From: Gonocerus acuteangulatus
Lineage: Eukaryota; Arthropoda; Insecta; Hemiptera; Coreidae
Direction of reading: 5' to 3'
Length of the DNA stretch: 64,000 bases
NCBI GenBank assembly: GCA_946811695.1
Contig: OX328126.1
Span: forward strand, 9,648,746 to 9,712,745
Shown here: one piece after another, positions 44,200 through 56,255 of the stretch
Layout of the letters: every line of letters starts with the position of its first letter
How positions within the stretch are numbered: the stretch's first letter is position 1
Made by a program: the position numbers and the translations under genes
Notes under the pieces: generated by a model
What the model saw: the letters and a program-made list of their open reading frames with translations, nothing else
Databases searched by the model: none
What the model was told of the DNA's origin: nothing

Positions 44200-44897
44200 G
44201 GCACATCTACATCTAGGTCATTAGCGCCGACATCCAGGGTGTAGCGGGGAATTTCACCAGCGAGCCGTGGGATGATAAAATTCCTGCCGGAGGTTGGGAA
44301 TCGAACCCACCATCTCCCGCTTATGAATCCAAGGCGCTAGCCATTAGACCACGGGAGACCCCGGTTCCTGTTCATATCCCTATTCTCATTTGAAAAGCAT
44401 AGAATAGAAACAGATAATATTTTCCTCGGCCTTTGTTCAAAGGGTTTTATGGCTGGCTATACCTGGGGTCAGGTCCGCAAGACCCTAGAATCCTCTTCTA
44501 CCGATACTTCATTTCATACGTTTCAATGAATTGGAAAATATCAAATATTTTCACACATTCCTGTGTTCTTTTACTATAGTAATAATTCTACAGATAAAAT
44601 CAATTAAAAAATAAAATAAAAAAACCAACAGCATAAAGGCAATTGAAAATATTCAAAAGACGTCAACGAATCTTTTTCTCTTGGCAAGCTATATTTCTAA
44701 CAATGAATTGTTTTTCTTATTTTGCCTAATCTGTTTTATTGTAAAATACATTATCCAACTATAAGCAATTAAAAAATAACAAGGAATAAAAACAGACAAA
44801 AAGAAGAGTTCGAATAAGCAAAATCAATTACTTTAATGTTTTAAGCACTTATTTCTCCGATTGACATCGCCTAATCAAAACTTTCATCAGAACCTTT
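44107..44897 (+). mobile_element. Helentron-like family B, copy 2 (5' portion, SINE inside)
   Basis: 5' AAAAAAGTCCGACTCGCAGG + AACTGCGTCATCTTAGCGCG + GTTCC, SINE at 44157-44362, then GTTCATATCCCTATTCTCAT. From 44740 it matches the complement of 63480-63640 (CATTATCCAACTATAAGCAA, AAAATAACAAGGAATAAAAA, TTCTCCGATTGACATCGCCT). It is cut at about 44897 by a family 2 SINE. Confidence 0.78.
44157..44362 (-). mobile_element. tRNA-derived SINE, family 1, copy 4
   Basis: Long T-run (44157-44197, the A-tail), CATTAGCGCCGACATCCAGG, GGGAATCGAACCCACCATCT, CACGGGAGACCCC head. Flanks GGTTCCAG and GGTTCCTG form an 8-bp target duplication with one mismatch. The 63.9-kb copy of family B shows the empty site (GCGGTTCCGTTCATATCCC read on the minus strand). 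Confidence 0.9.
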
Positions 44898-45054
44898 TTG
44901 TAGAGCATTTAGTAAGCTTGGCCTAGGGACGGTCAGGGAGGCCGAATTCAATCCATGAACGAAGACACTAGAAGAAAAAAAGCTTTAGTGCTTGATCGGG
45001 ATTTGAACTCCAGTCCAGTGCCACTGAGCTAACCTCGCCCCCTGGCAACACTAA
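44898..45054 (-). mobile_element. tRNA-derived SINE, family 2, copy 3 (best copy)
   Basis: On the minus strand: GGGGGCGAGGTTAGCTCAGT + GGCACTGGACT (A box), GAGTTCAAATCCCGATC (B box), body TCGTTCATGGATTGAATTCG. Its head lies directly next to the pseudogene starting at 45053. Confidence 0.82.
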
Positions 45055-45213
45055 AATGCCATGTTTTATTTGTGAATGGGATAGTACAGCCCGATCCGAT
45101 CACTGGACAAGAAAACATTTGAAGCAGAGGGACAGCCTCGTGCGAGGAAGGACAAATGTAATTCATGAGTGTCTTGTGGACACCAATTATTATCTTTTAT
45201 TACCTTGCGCATA
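45053..45213 (+). pseudogene. Degenerate uncharacterised arthropod multicopy protein, upstream part
   Basis: One frame without a stop until 45209 reads KMPCFICEWDSTARSDHW, then RKHLKQRDSLVRGRTNVIHE, CLVDTNYYLLLPCA and a stop; the next codons GLIKQYLKPLNKDGN already belong to the first satellite monomer. The order C-x2-C-x-WDS-x-A, W, NVxxExLVD, LLP, (HIKL)GLxKQ is one I associate with uncharacterised, highly repeated proteins in insect and other invertebrate genomes, possibly transposon-derived. A small indel removes the HIKL step. Family recall is from memory and needs a search. Confidence 0.7.
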
Positions 45214-48200
45214 AGGCTTAATAAAGCAATATTTGAAGCCTTTGAATAAAGACGGCAATTGCTACAACTATATTAGGCTTAATAAAGCAGTATTTGAAGC
45301 CTTTGAATAAAGACGGCAATTGCTACAAATATATTAGGCTTAATAAAGCAATATTTGAAGCCTTTGAATAAAGACGGCAATTGCTACAAATATATTAGGC
45401 TTAATAAAGCAATATTTGAAGCCTTTGAATAAAGACGGCAATTGCTACAACTATATTAGGCTTAATAAAGCAATATTTGAAGCCTTTGAATAAAGACGGC
45501 AATTGCTACAACTATATTAGGCTTAATAAAGCAATATTTGAAGCCTTTGAATAAAGACGGCAATTGCTACAACTATATTAGGCTTAATAAAGCAATATTT
45601 GAAGCCTTTGAATAAAGACGGCAATTGCTACAACTATATTAGGCTTAATAAAGCAATATTTGAAGCCTTTGAATAAAGACGGCAATTGCTACAACTATAT
45701 TAGGCTTAATAAAGCAATATTTGAAGCCTTTGAATAAAGACGGCAATTGCTACAAATATATTAGGCTTAATAAAGCAATATTTGAAGCCTTTGAATAAAG
45801 ACGGCAATTGCTACAAATATATTAGGCTTAATAAAGCAGTATTTGAAGCCTTTGAATAAAGACGGCAATAGCTACAAATATATTAGGCTTAATAAAGCAG
45901 TATTTGAAGCCTTTGAATAAAGACGGCAATTGCTACAAATATATTAGGCTTAATAAAGCAGTATTTGAAGCCTTTGAATAAAGACGGCAATTGCTACAAA
46001 TATATTAGGCTTAATAAAGCAATATTTGAAGCCTTTGAATAAAGACGGCAATTGCTACAAATATATTAGGCTTAATAAAGCAATATTTGAAGCCTTTGAA
46101 TAAAGACGGCAATTGCTACAAATATATTAGGCTTAATAAAGCAATATTTGAAGCCTTTGAATAAAGACGGCAATTGCTACAAATATATTAGGCTTAATAA
46201 AGCAGTATTTGAAGCCTTTGAATAAAGACGGCAATTGCTACAAATATATTAGGCTTAATAAAGCAGTATTTGAAGCCTTTTAATAAAGACGGCAATTGCT
46301 ACAAATATATTAGGCTTAATAAAGCAATATTTGAAGCCTTTGAATAAAGACGGCAATTGCTACAAATATATTAGGCTTAATAAAGCAATATTTGAAGCCT
46401 TTGAATAAAGACGGCAATTGCTACAAATATATTAGGCTTAATAAAGCAATATTTGAAGCCTTTGAATAAAGACGGCAATTGCTACAAATATATTAGGCTT
46501 AATAAAGCAGTATTTGAAGCCTTTGAATAAAGACGGCAATTGCTACAAATATATTAGGCTTAATAAAGCAATATTTGAAGCCTTTGAATAAAGACGGCAA
46601 TTGCTACAAATATATTAGGCTTAATAAAGCAATATTTGAAGCCTTTGAATAAAGACGGCAATTGCTACAAATATATTAGGCTTAATAAAGCAATATTTGA
46701 AGCCTTTGAATAAAGACGGCAATTGCTACAAATATATTAGGCTTAATAAAGCAATATTTGAAGCCTTTGAATAAAGACGGCAATTGCTACAAATATATTA
46801 GGCTTAATAAAGCAATATTTGAAGCCTTTGAATAAAGACGGCAATTGCTACAAATATATTAGGCTTAATAAAGCAGTATTTGAAGCCTTTTAATAAAGAC
46901 GGCAATTGCTACAAATATATTAGGCTTAATAAAGCAATATTTGAAGCCTTTGAATAAAGACGGCAATTGCTACAAATATATTAGGCTTAATAAAGCAATA
47001 TTTGAAGCCTTTGAATAAAGACGGCAATTGCTACAAATATATTAGGCTTAATAAAGCAATATTTGAAGCCTTTGAATAAAGACGGCAATTGCTACAAATA
47101 TATTAGGCTTAATAAAGCAGTATTTGAAGCCTTTGAATAAAGACGGCAATTGCTACAAATATATTAGGCTTAATAAAGCAATATTTGAAGCCTTTGAATA
47201 AAGACGGCAATTGCTACAAATATATTAGGCTTAATAAAGCAATATTTGAAGCCTTTGAATAAAGACGGCAATTGCTACAAATATATTAGGCTTAATAAAG
47301 CAATATTTGAAGCCTTTGAATAAAGACGGCAATTGCTACAAATATATTAGGCTTAATAAAGCAGTATTTGAAGCCTTTTAATAAAGACGGCAATTGCTAC
47401 AAATATATTAGGCTTAATAAAGCAGTATTTGAAGCCTTTGAATAAAGACGGCAATTGCTACAAATATATTAGGCTTAATAAAGCAGTATTTGAAGCCTTT
47501 GAATAAAGACGGCAATTGCTACAAATATATTAGGCTTAATAAAGCAATATTTGAAGCCTTTGAATAAAGACGGCAATTGCTACAAATATATTAGGCTTAA
47601 TAAAGCAGTATTTGAAGCCTTTTAATAAAGACGGCAATTGCTACAAATATATTAGGCTTAATAAAGCAATATTTGAAGCCTTTGAATAAAGACGGCAATT
47701 GCTACAAATATATTAGGCTTAATAAAGCAGTATTTGAAGCCTTTGAATAAAGACGGCAATTGCTACAAATATATTAGGCTTAATAAAGCAGTATTTGAAG
47801 CCTTTGAATAAAGACGGCAATTGCTACAAATATATTAGGCTTAATAAAGCAATATTTGAAGCCTTTGAATAAAGACGGCAATTGCTACAAATATATTAGG
47901 CTTAATAAAGCAATATTTGAAGCCTTTGAATAAAGACGGCAATTGCTACAAATATATTAGGCTTAATAAAGCAATATTTGAAGCCTTTGAATAAAGACGG
48001 CAATTGCTACAAATATATTAGGCTTAATAAAGCAGTATTTGAAGCCTTTTAATAAAGACGGCAATTGCTACAAATATATTAGGCTTAATAAAGCAGTATT
48101 TGAAGCCTTTGAATAAAGACGGCAATTGCTACAAATATATTAGGCTTAATAAAGCAGTATTTGAAGCCTTTGAATAAAGACGGCAATTGCTACAAATATA

Positions 48201-51200
48201 TTAGGCTTAATAAAGCAATATTTGAAGCCTTTGAATAAAGACGGCAATTGCTACAAATATATTAGGCTTAATAAAGCAGTATTTGAAGCCTTTTAATAAA
48301 GACGGCAATTGCTACAAATATATTAGGCTTAATAAAGCAATATTTGAAGCCTTTGAATAAAGACGGCAATTGCTACAAATATATTAGGCTTAATAAAGCA
48401 ATATTTGAAGCCTTTGAATAAAGACGGCAATTGCTACAAATATATTAGGCTTAATAAAGCAATATTTGAAGCCTTTGAATAAAGACGGCAATTGCTACAA
48501 ATATATTAGGCTTAATAAAGCAATATTTGAAGCCTTTGAATAAAGACGGCAATTGCTACAAATATATTAGGCTTAATAAAGCAATATTTGAAGCCTTTGA
48601 ATAAAGACGGCAATTGCTACAAATATATTAGGCTTAATAAAGCAATATTTGAAGCCTTTGAATAAAGACGGCAATTGCTACAAATATATTAGGCTTAATA
48701 AAGCAGTATTTGAAGCCTTTGAATAAAGACGGCAATTGCTACAAATATATTAGGCTTAATAAAGCAATATTTGAAGCCTTTGAATAAAGACGGCAATTGC
48801 TACAAATATATTAGGCTTAATAAAGCAATATTTGAAGCCTTTGAATAAAGACGGCAATTGCTACAAATATATTAGGCTTAATAAAGCAATATTTGAAGCC
48901 TTTGAATAAAGACGGCAATTGCTACAAATATATTAGGCTTAATAAAGCAATATTTGAAGCCTTTGAATAAAGACGGCAATTGCTACAAATATATTAGGCT
49001 TAATAAAGCAATATTTGAAGCCTTTGAATAAAGACGGCAATTGCTACAAATATATTAGGCTTAATAAAGCAATATTTGAAGCCTTTGAATAAAGACGGCA
49101 ATTGCTACAAATATATTAGGCTTAATAAAGCAATATTTGAAGCCTTTGAATAAAGACGGCAATTGCTACAAATATATTAGGCTTAATAAAGCAATATTTG
49201 AAGCCTTTGAATAAAGACGGCAATTGCTACAAATATATTAGGCTTAATAAAGCAGTATTTGAAGCCTTTTAATAAAGACGGCAATTGCTACAAATATATT
49301 AGGCTTAATAAAGCAGTATTTGAAGCCTTTGAATAAAGACGGCAATTGCTACAAATATATTAGGCTTAATAAAGCAGTATTTGAAGCCTTTGAATAAAGA
49401 CGGCAATTGCTACAAATATATTAGGCTTAATAAAGCAATATTTGAAGCCTTTGAATAAAGACGGCAATTGCTACAAATATATTAGGCTTAATAAAGCAGT
49501 ATTTGAAGCCTTTGAATAAAGACGGCAATTGCTACAAATATATTAGGCTTAATAAAGCAATATTTGAAGCCTTTGAATAAAGACGGCAATTGCTACAACT
49601 ATATTAGGCTTAATAAAGCAATATTTGAAGCCTTTGAATAAAGACGGCAATTGCTACAAATATATTAGGCTTAATAAAGCAGTATTTGAAGCCTTTGAAT
49701 AAAGACGGCAATTGCTACAAATATATTAGGCTTAATAAAGCAATATTTGAAGCCTTTGAATAAAGACGGCAATTGCTACAACTATATTAGGCTTAATAAA
49801 GCAATATTTGAAGCCTTTGAATAAAGACGGCAATTGCTACAAATATATTAGGCTTAATAAAGCAATATTTGAAGCCTTTGAATAAAGACGGCAATTGCTA
49901 CAAATATATTAGGCTTAATAAAGCAGTATTTGAAGCCTTTGAATAAAGACGGCAATTGCTACAAATATATTAGGCTTAATAAAGCAATATTTGAAGCCTT
50001 TGAATAAAGACGGCAATTGCTACAAATATATTAGGCTTAATAAAGCAATATTTGAAGCCTTTGAATAAAGACGGCAATTGCTACAAATATATTAGGCTTA
50101 ATAAAGCAATATTTGAAGCCTTTGAATAAAGACGGCAATTGCTACAAATATATTAGGCTTAATAAAGCAATATTTGAAGCCTTTGAATAAAGACGGCAAT
50201 TGCTACAAATATATTAGGCTTAATAAAGCAATATTTGAAGCCTTTGAATAAAGACGGCAATTGCTACAAATATATTAGGCTTAATAAAGCAGTATTTGAA
50301 GCCTTTGAATAAAGACGGCAATTGCTACAAATATATTAGGCTTAATAAAGCAATATTTGAAGCCTTTGAATAAAGACGGCAATTGCTACAAATATATTAG
50401 GCTTAATAAAGCAATATTTGAAGCCTTTGAATAAAGACGGCAATTGCTACAAATATATTAGGCTTAATAAAGCAATATTTGAAGCCTTTGAATAAAGACG
50501 GCAATTGCTACAAATATATTAGGCTTAATAAAGCAATATTTGAAGCCTTTGAATAAAGACGGCAATTGCTACAAATATATTAGGCTTAATAAAGCAATAT
50601 TTGAAGCCTTTGAATAAAGACGGCAATTGCTACAAATATATTAGGCTTAATAAAGCAATATTTGAAGCCTTTGAATAAAGACGGCAATTGCTACAAATAT
50701 ATTAGGCTTAATAAAGCAATATTTGAAGCCTTTGAATAAAGACGGCAATTGCTACAAATATATTAGGCTTAATAAAGCAATATTTGAAGCCTTTGAATAA
50801 AGACGGCAATTGCTACAAATATATTAGGCTTAATAAAGCAATATTTGAAGCCTTTGAATAAAGACGGCAATTGCTACAAATATATTAGGCTTAATAAAGC
50901 AATATTTGAAGCCTTTGAATAAAGACGGCAATTGCTACAAATATATTAGGCTTAATAAAGCAATATTTGAAGCCTTTGAATAAAGACGGCAATTGCTACA
51001 AATATATTAGGCTTAATAAAGCAGTATTTGAAGCCTTTGAATAAAGACGGCAATTGCTACAAATATATTAGGCTTAATAAAGCAGTATTTGAAGCCTTTG
51101 AATAAAGACGGCAATTGCTACAAATATATTAGGCTTAATAAAGCAATATTTGAAGCCTTTGAATAAAGACGGCAATTGCTACAAATATATTAGGCTTAAT

Positions 51201-52103
51201 AAAGCAATATTTGAAGCCTTTGAATAAAGACGGCAATTGCTACAAATATATTAGGCTTAATAAAGCAGTATTTGAAGCCTTTGAATAAAGACGGCAATTG
51301 CTACAAATATATTAGGCTTAATAAAGCAGTATTTGAAGCCTTTGAATAAAGACGGCAATTGCTACAAATATATTAGGCTTAATAAAGCAATATTTGAAGC
51401 CTTTGAATAAAGACGGCAATTGCTACAAATATATTAGGCTTAATAAAGCAATATTTGAAGCCTTTGAATAAAGACGGCAATTGCTACAAATATATTAGGC
51501 TTAATAAAGCAATATTTGAAGCCTTTGAATAAAGACGGCAATTGCTACAAATATATTAGGCTTAATAAAGCAATATTTGAAGCCTTTGAATAAAGACGGC
51601 AATTGCTACAAATATATTAGGCTTAATAAAGCAATATTTGAAGCCTTTGAATAAAGACGGCAATTGCTACAAATATATTAGGCTTAATAAAGCAATATTT
51701 GAAGCCTTTGAATAAAGACGGCAATTGCTACAAATATATTAGGCTTAATAAAGCAATATTTGAAGCCTTTGAATAAAGACGGCAATTGCTACAAATATAT
51801 TAGGCTTAATAAAGCAGTATTTGAAGCCTTTTAATAAAGACGGCAATTGCTACAAATATATTAGGCTTAATAAAGCAATATTTGAAGCCTTTGAATAAAG
51901 ACGGCAATTGCTACAAATATATTAGGCTTAATAAAGCAGTATTTGAAGCCTTTTAATAAAGACGGCAATTGCTACAAATATATTAGGCTTAATAAAGCAA
52001 TATTTGAAGCCTTTGAATAAAGACGGCAATTGCTACAAATATATTAGGCTTAATAAAGCAATATTTGAAGCCTTTTAATAAAGACGGCAATTGCTACAAA
52101 TAT
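45214..52103 (+). repeat. 61-bp satellite, about 113 copies
   Basis: Monomer AGGCTTAATAAAGCAATATT + TGAAGCCTTTGAATAAAGAC + GGCAATTGCTACAAATATAT + T. Period 61 is seen as a one-base drift per 60-base line over the whole array. Variation is confined to a few sites (CAATAT/CAGTAT, CTTTGAA/CTTTTAA, CAAATAT/CAACTAT, one CAATAG). The first ten copies carry the CAACTAT variant more often. Because 61 is not a multiple of 3, the array is not coding beyond the first monomer. Confidence 0.98.
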
Positions 52104-52330
52104 GTTTGCAAGGTTCCCTGGAATATTTGATGATAAAGGTAAAGAGGGAGTACTCACATTTGGAATCTTTTTCCAAAAACTCTCAGCTGTGTCAGCGGAA
52201 AGATTTTATCAGAACATAAAGGAAATGGAAGGCGCTACCAGGGAAAGTGGAAAATAAATATGATAGCTGATTATTGCCGGGTGCTGAAAAGAGATGTATC
52301 AAATTCTTTCCACAGTAGGAACACTATACA
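52087..52330 (+). pseudogene. Degenerate uncharacterised arthropod multicopy protein, downstream part
   Basis: After the last monomer the frame ARFPGIFDDKGKEGVLTF is followed by FFQKLSAVSAERFYQNIKEM + E; a frame change then gives QGKWKINMIADYCRVLKRDV and a stop. FPGxxDxKxKEG, (G)AVSxERFxQxIxxME and KWxxxMxADYCxxLKRD are, as I recall them, successive blocks of the same family as the upstream piece. About 90 residues expected between KEGVLT and FFxxxxAVS are missing. Polyadenylation-like AATAAA and an A-run follow at 52528-52556. Confidence 0.7.
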
Positions 52331-53955
52331 CCATTCATTTCAAAGTAGGTTTTAAAAAACTGGTCAAATGTTCAAATTTTAGCGATAATGCGAATTAGTT
52401 ACCTTTGAAGATTGTTGTGCTGATAATTATGGATTTATTAACTCATATTTAATAATATAACATAAATTCAATAGAGGCTAGTCGATGTTTGTACGAGATG
52501 AATTCTTGTAAAAAATTTAATAACCAATAAAGAAATAAAACTAAAAAAAAAAAAAAGAAAAGGATAATAAAAACTGTTGTGGACATTTGTGGAATCTTAA
52601 TTGCCATTATAAAGTTCATATTCCACCATCGAGCAATTCCAACAAAGAATTTTTAATCATTCTTCAACGATCCTTTTTCATCTTGAGTAATATCTTGGCG
52701 GTGGGTAGATGGGCAGGCCAAGTTCCGGCCTAAGCATACTGTGTGTATATTACAGGCGGTCTTAGAGCCGATTTTTACCTTCTCATAACTTGCAACCAGG
52801 TAAAGATAAAGTTATGAAATTTTACGCAGGTATTATACTACTAGATGTGAGTAAAACTGGAAATTTTCATAATTCTACCTGGAATAGTTTCTGAGATATA
52901 AGCGATCGAAAATCGGGATTTATAGGACTCACTCACTCACTCACTCATCAAAATTATTAGGCACTTCCCATGATGCTAGAGACTGGAAATTTTGAATGAA
53001 GATAGATATGAAGACATTATTAAAGGAAAAAATCGAAAAATCGCGAAAAGTTGTGGCAATGTTTAGTTTTTCTCTAAAGATAATTTCGGCACAAAAAAAA
53101 AATTGTCAAGTTTAAGAATATACCTGGTTGAGGAAAGTGATATTTTAGTAACTGGATATAAGTATTTCTATTGTTGTTTTTAAAGGTCAGTTGAAGTGTC
53201 TTTACTGTTCATAGTAAGTAACTATGAGGTCTTCCAAGTAATGAACTTGGACATTTCTTTCTTGTATCATCTCTTGTATTGGCAAATATGTTTGGTTGAA
53301 AATATGGTGCACTTAATACACTAACTCATGCTACTTTTTTGGAGTGTAGGATGGTTAGGCGTTTTGGGGGGGTTTTAGGAGGGATATTTTTGGGGAAGGG
53401 AGTGTTTCTTTGTGGGGGGAGGAACTTGGCCTCTATTTCACATTTATGTTTTTTTGGGGGGGGGGTTCATTAAAAACAAGTTACAGAAATTTATGACGTA
53501 ATACAATAGCTATTATTAACACGATGCCTTTTAATTACACCTCATTACCGGGACTTGGGGGAGGGGGGTTTCCATGACGAGAATCTACCCCATATCCTGC
53601 CGGCGTATTTCATTCCGAAACAGTAAGCTACATGACATTAACGAAGGTTATATCGGAGAGCGGTTATTCTGCCCGTAATTGGACAGGACTGAGTACCACC
53701 AAACACACCGCCAACACCTCTAATAGTCCTGTCAGTCTGTTCTCGGTCCTACTCTTTCCTCATTATGGCGTCATATAATGGATGAGACATTTTATCTACT
53801 CGCTGGAAATACGGATAATTTCAAAGGAAAATTAATTAATTAATACAAAATCATTGGAATAAATATTGTACAGTTATTCAGCGAACACTTAGAATGTCGC
53901 CAGCGGATCAATTTTCTTTCTAGCCGAATTAATACTTAGATGAAGTTTTCATAGG
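52331..53955. other. Unassigned sequence with possible 3' tail
   Basis: 52527-52556 has AATAAAGAAATAAAACT followed by an A-run, which may be the 3' end of a retrocopied transcript of the preceding pseudogene. G-rich tracts at 53360-53470 and 53555. No gene recognised. Confidence 0.45.
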
Positions 53956-53957
53956 CT

Positions 53958-54706
53958 GCACGTGCGTGTTAGTATCGTGGTGAGAGCGTCTTTATCAGCC
54001 CGCACCAGTGTGTGAGTAGCATTCTGAGAGCGTCATTATCAGCCCTCACCAGTGTGTGAGTGCGTCTGCATCAGCCCGCACGAGCATGTGAGAAGCGTGG
54101 GGAGAGCGGCTTTATCGTCCCGTAGTAGTGTTGTCGTAGCGTGGTGAGAGCGACTCTATCAGCCACAAAAAGTGTGTGAGTTTCGTGGCGAGAGCGTCTT
54201 CATTAGCCCGCACAAGTGTGTGAGTAGCGTAGAGATTGAGTCATCATCAACCCGCACCAGGGTGTGGGTATCGTGGTATGTGTCTTCATCAGCCCACACC
54301 AGTAGGTGAGTAGCGTGGTGAGAGCGAATTCATCAGCCCGCACAAGTGTGCGAGTATCGTGGTGAGAGCGTCTTCATCAGCCCGCACAATTGTGCGAGTA
54401 GCGTGGTGAGAACGTCTTCATCAGTCCGCACCAGTTGTGAGTAGCGTTGTGAGAGCGTATTCATCATCCCGCATAAGTGTGTGAGTACCTTAGTAAAAGC
54501 GTCTTTATCATCCCGCACCAGTGTGTGAGTAGCTTTTGTGAGAGCGTCTTCATCAGCCCGCACCAGTGTGTGAGTAGCGTGGTGGGAGCGTCTTCATCAG
54601 CCCGCACCAGTGTGTGAGTATCGTAGTGAGAGCTTCTTCATCAGCCCTTACGAGTGTGTGAGTAGCGTGGTGAGAGCGTCTTCACCAGCCCGCACCAGTG
54701 CGGTAT
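53958..54706. repeat. 44-bp minisatellite, about 17 degenerate copies
   Basis: Unit AGCGTGGTGAGAGCGTCTTC + ATCAGCCCGCACCAGTGTGT + GAGT; period 44 from 54567 to 54611. Copies differ by substitutions and small indels, so it is older than the other arrays. GC-rich relative to its surroundings. The minus-strand open frame here is an artefact. Confidence 0.93.
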
Positions 54707-55574
54707 CATTGGTGAATGGGTTAAGCAGCCACAAACCATTTCATGTAATTCTGAGATCATTGAGCGACTAATTAACAGATCTATGCATTTAAGGCTATTG
54801 GTCTATCGATGACTTAACTACAAAGCAGTTATTTTATTCTTAGACTAAATTTAACCTAGGGGACAAACAAACTTTATATATTAGACAAACTGTAGAAGGT
54901 ACATTCCCAATCGTGAAGAAATATTCAACTTCAAAATAATGGTGGCCCTCATAATGAAGAACTCAACTCCTCAAGTATAGGACGGTGATTATTGAAGCGG
55001 AGTTCATTACAGGCTTGGGATTAACAGCAAAGGGAACACAGGAAAAGAGGCCGAAACGGAAACCCACCCTCTCACTAATCCAGGGGGAAAAATAAATAAA
55101 AAAAAATTTAGGTCTCAATAAAAGGCGAGCTAAGAGGAAATCCACGCCTCCTAATGACGATAGCACATTTGCAGAGCACACTTCCCCAGCGTTAAAGATT
55201 CAACGGAAGGTTGGCTACCTGTAATTAAGGGAGTCTGCCTTACTTCCTTCTTGTTAAGACGGGGATTTTAGAGCGCTTAATTCCACTCTCAGTTCTCATC
55301 TCCTCCAATTCCAGTACAGGCCTTGAAGGGTTCGCATTAAAGCGAGTAGACCGCTAAGACTTGTTGGGATTAACAAACCATGAAATACTCGGGATTTCTG
55401 ACCCCCTCCCCTCGAGACTACTAACAGAATAACGACTTGTTATCAGGACGGCCTGGGGAATTAGTAATCAGCAAGTACTAATGGATCTCGAGGTTTGGTT
55501 AAACCAGATTCCCAAAGAAGCCAGAAATCTAAATACCATTCCGGGTTGCTGAGGCATTTTAGTCAGCTACTAAG
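54707..55574. other. Unassigned sequence
   Basis: No recognised gene; the 72-codon minus-strand frame at 54963-55181 shows no motif. Confidence 0.4.
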
Positions 55575-55820
55575 CATGGGCTTATATAAGGGGGGAGGCT
55601 GCAGCCCCCTCCCCTCGCAATTTCGCTTTCATCGGTAAAAATGTGTCATAAAACCTTTAAAAATAAATTAAATAAGGTTACTTAGTTCATAAAACATATT
55701 TTATATTAGGTGTTTGCCTAAAATTGTTCCAAGTTCTAAATTATTAGTATTCCATATCCCGGAAATAGCCCCCCCCCCCCCCGAAATTCGTCCAGCCCCC
55801 CTCAAAATTACTCCTTAGTA
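55575..55820. mobile_element. MITE family H, copy 2
   Basis: CATGGGCTTATATAAGG, GGCTGCAGCCCCCTCCCCTC, AAAAATAAATTAAATAAGGT, ATTCCATATCCCGGAAATAG. The right terminus is lost after AAAATTACTCCTTAG. Confidence 0.8.
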
Positions 55821-55835
55821 AGAATTAGCCCCTCG

Positions 55836-56187
55836 AAAGGCCAACGCTCCTTAGTTAGACAGTGACTGTTGAAATAAACTGCATTACATGATTATATAAT
55901 GATGTAAAGTCATCAATGAGTTCGAGTTATTCTAATTATCAAGAACATCGACAAATAAATTTGAGACATTATTCAAAATGGCTGTCGATTCGAAATGGCC
56001 GTCAGAATCTCAATGGTTTAGTGTAGGCAATTTTTCTTGAACAAAACTTTTGACTAAATTTCGAAATTAAGACCATTTTGACCTAGCCTAGGAGATTTCC
56101 AGTATCAAGACCTACCTGTGTGCCAAATTTGGTCAAAATCGGTCAAACGGTGTAGATTTGTATAAGGAACAAACAGAAAAACATGTG

Positions 56188-56190
<3 letters not shown>
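55836..56190 (-). mobile_element. Helitron-like element, 5' part, copy 2
   Basis: CGCTCCTTAGTTAGACAGTG, GATTATATAATGATGTAAAG, TTTTGACCTAGCCTAGGAGA and GTCAAAATCGGTCAAACGGT match 23137-23504. The minus-strand 5' end runs into the TA microsatellite. Confidence 0.6.

Positions 56191-56254
<64 letters not shown>
56190..56254. repeat. (TA)n microsatellite
   Basis: Uninterrupted TA dinucleotides at the minus-strand 5' edge of the Helitron-like copy. Confidence 0.95.

Positions 56255-56255
<1 letters not shown>

Noticed and set aside
31188..52103. Possible CRISPR-like arrays
   Set aside because: The repeats are directly contiguous with no unique spacers, and the window is eukaryotic.
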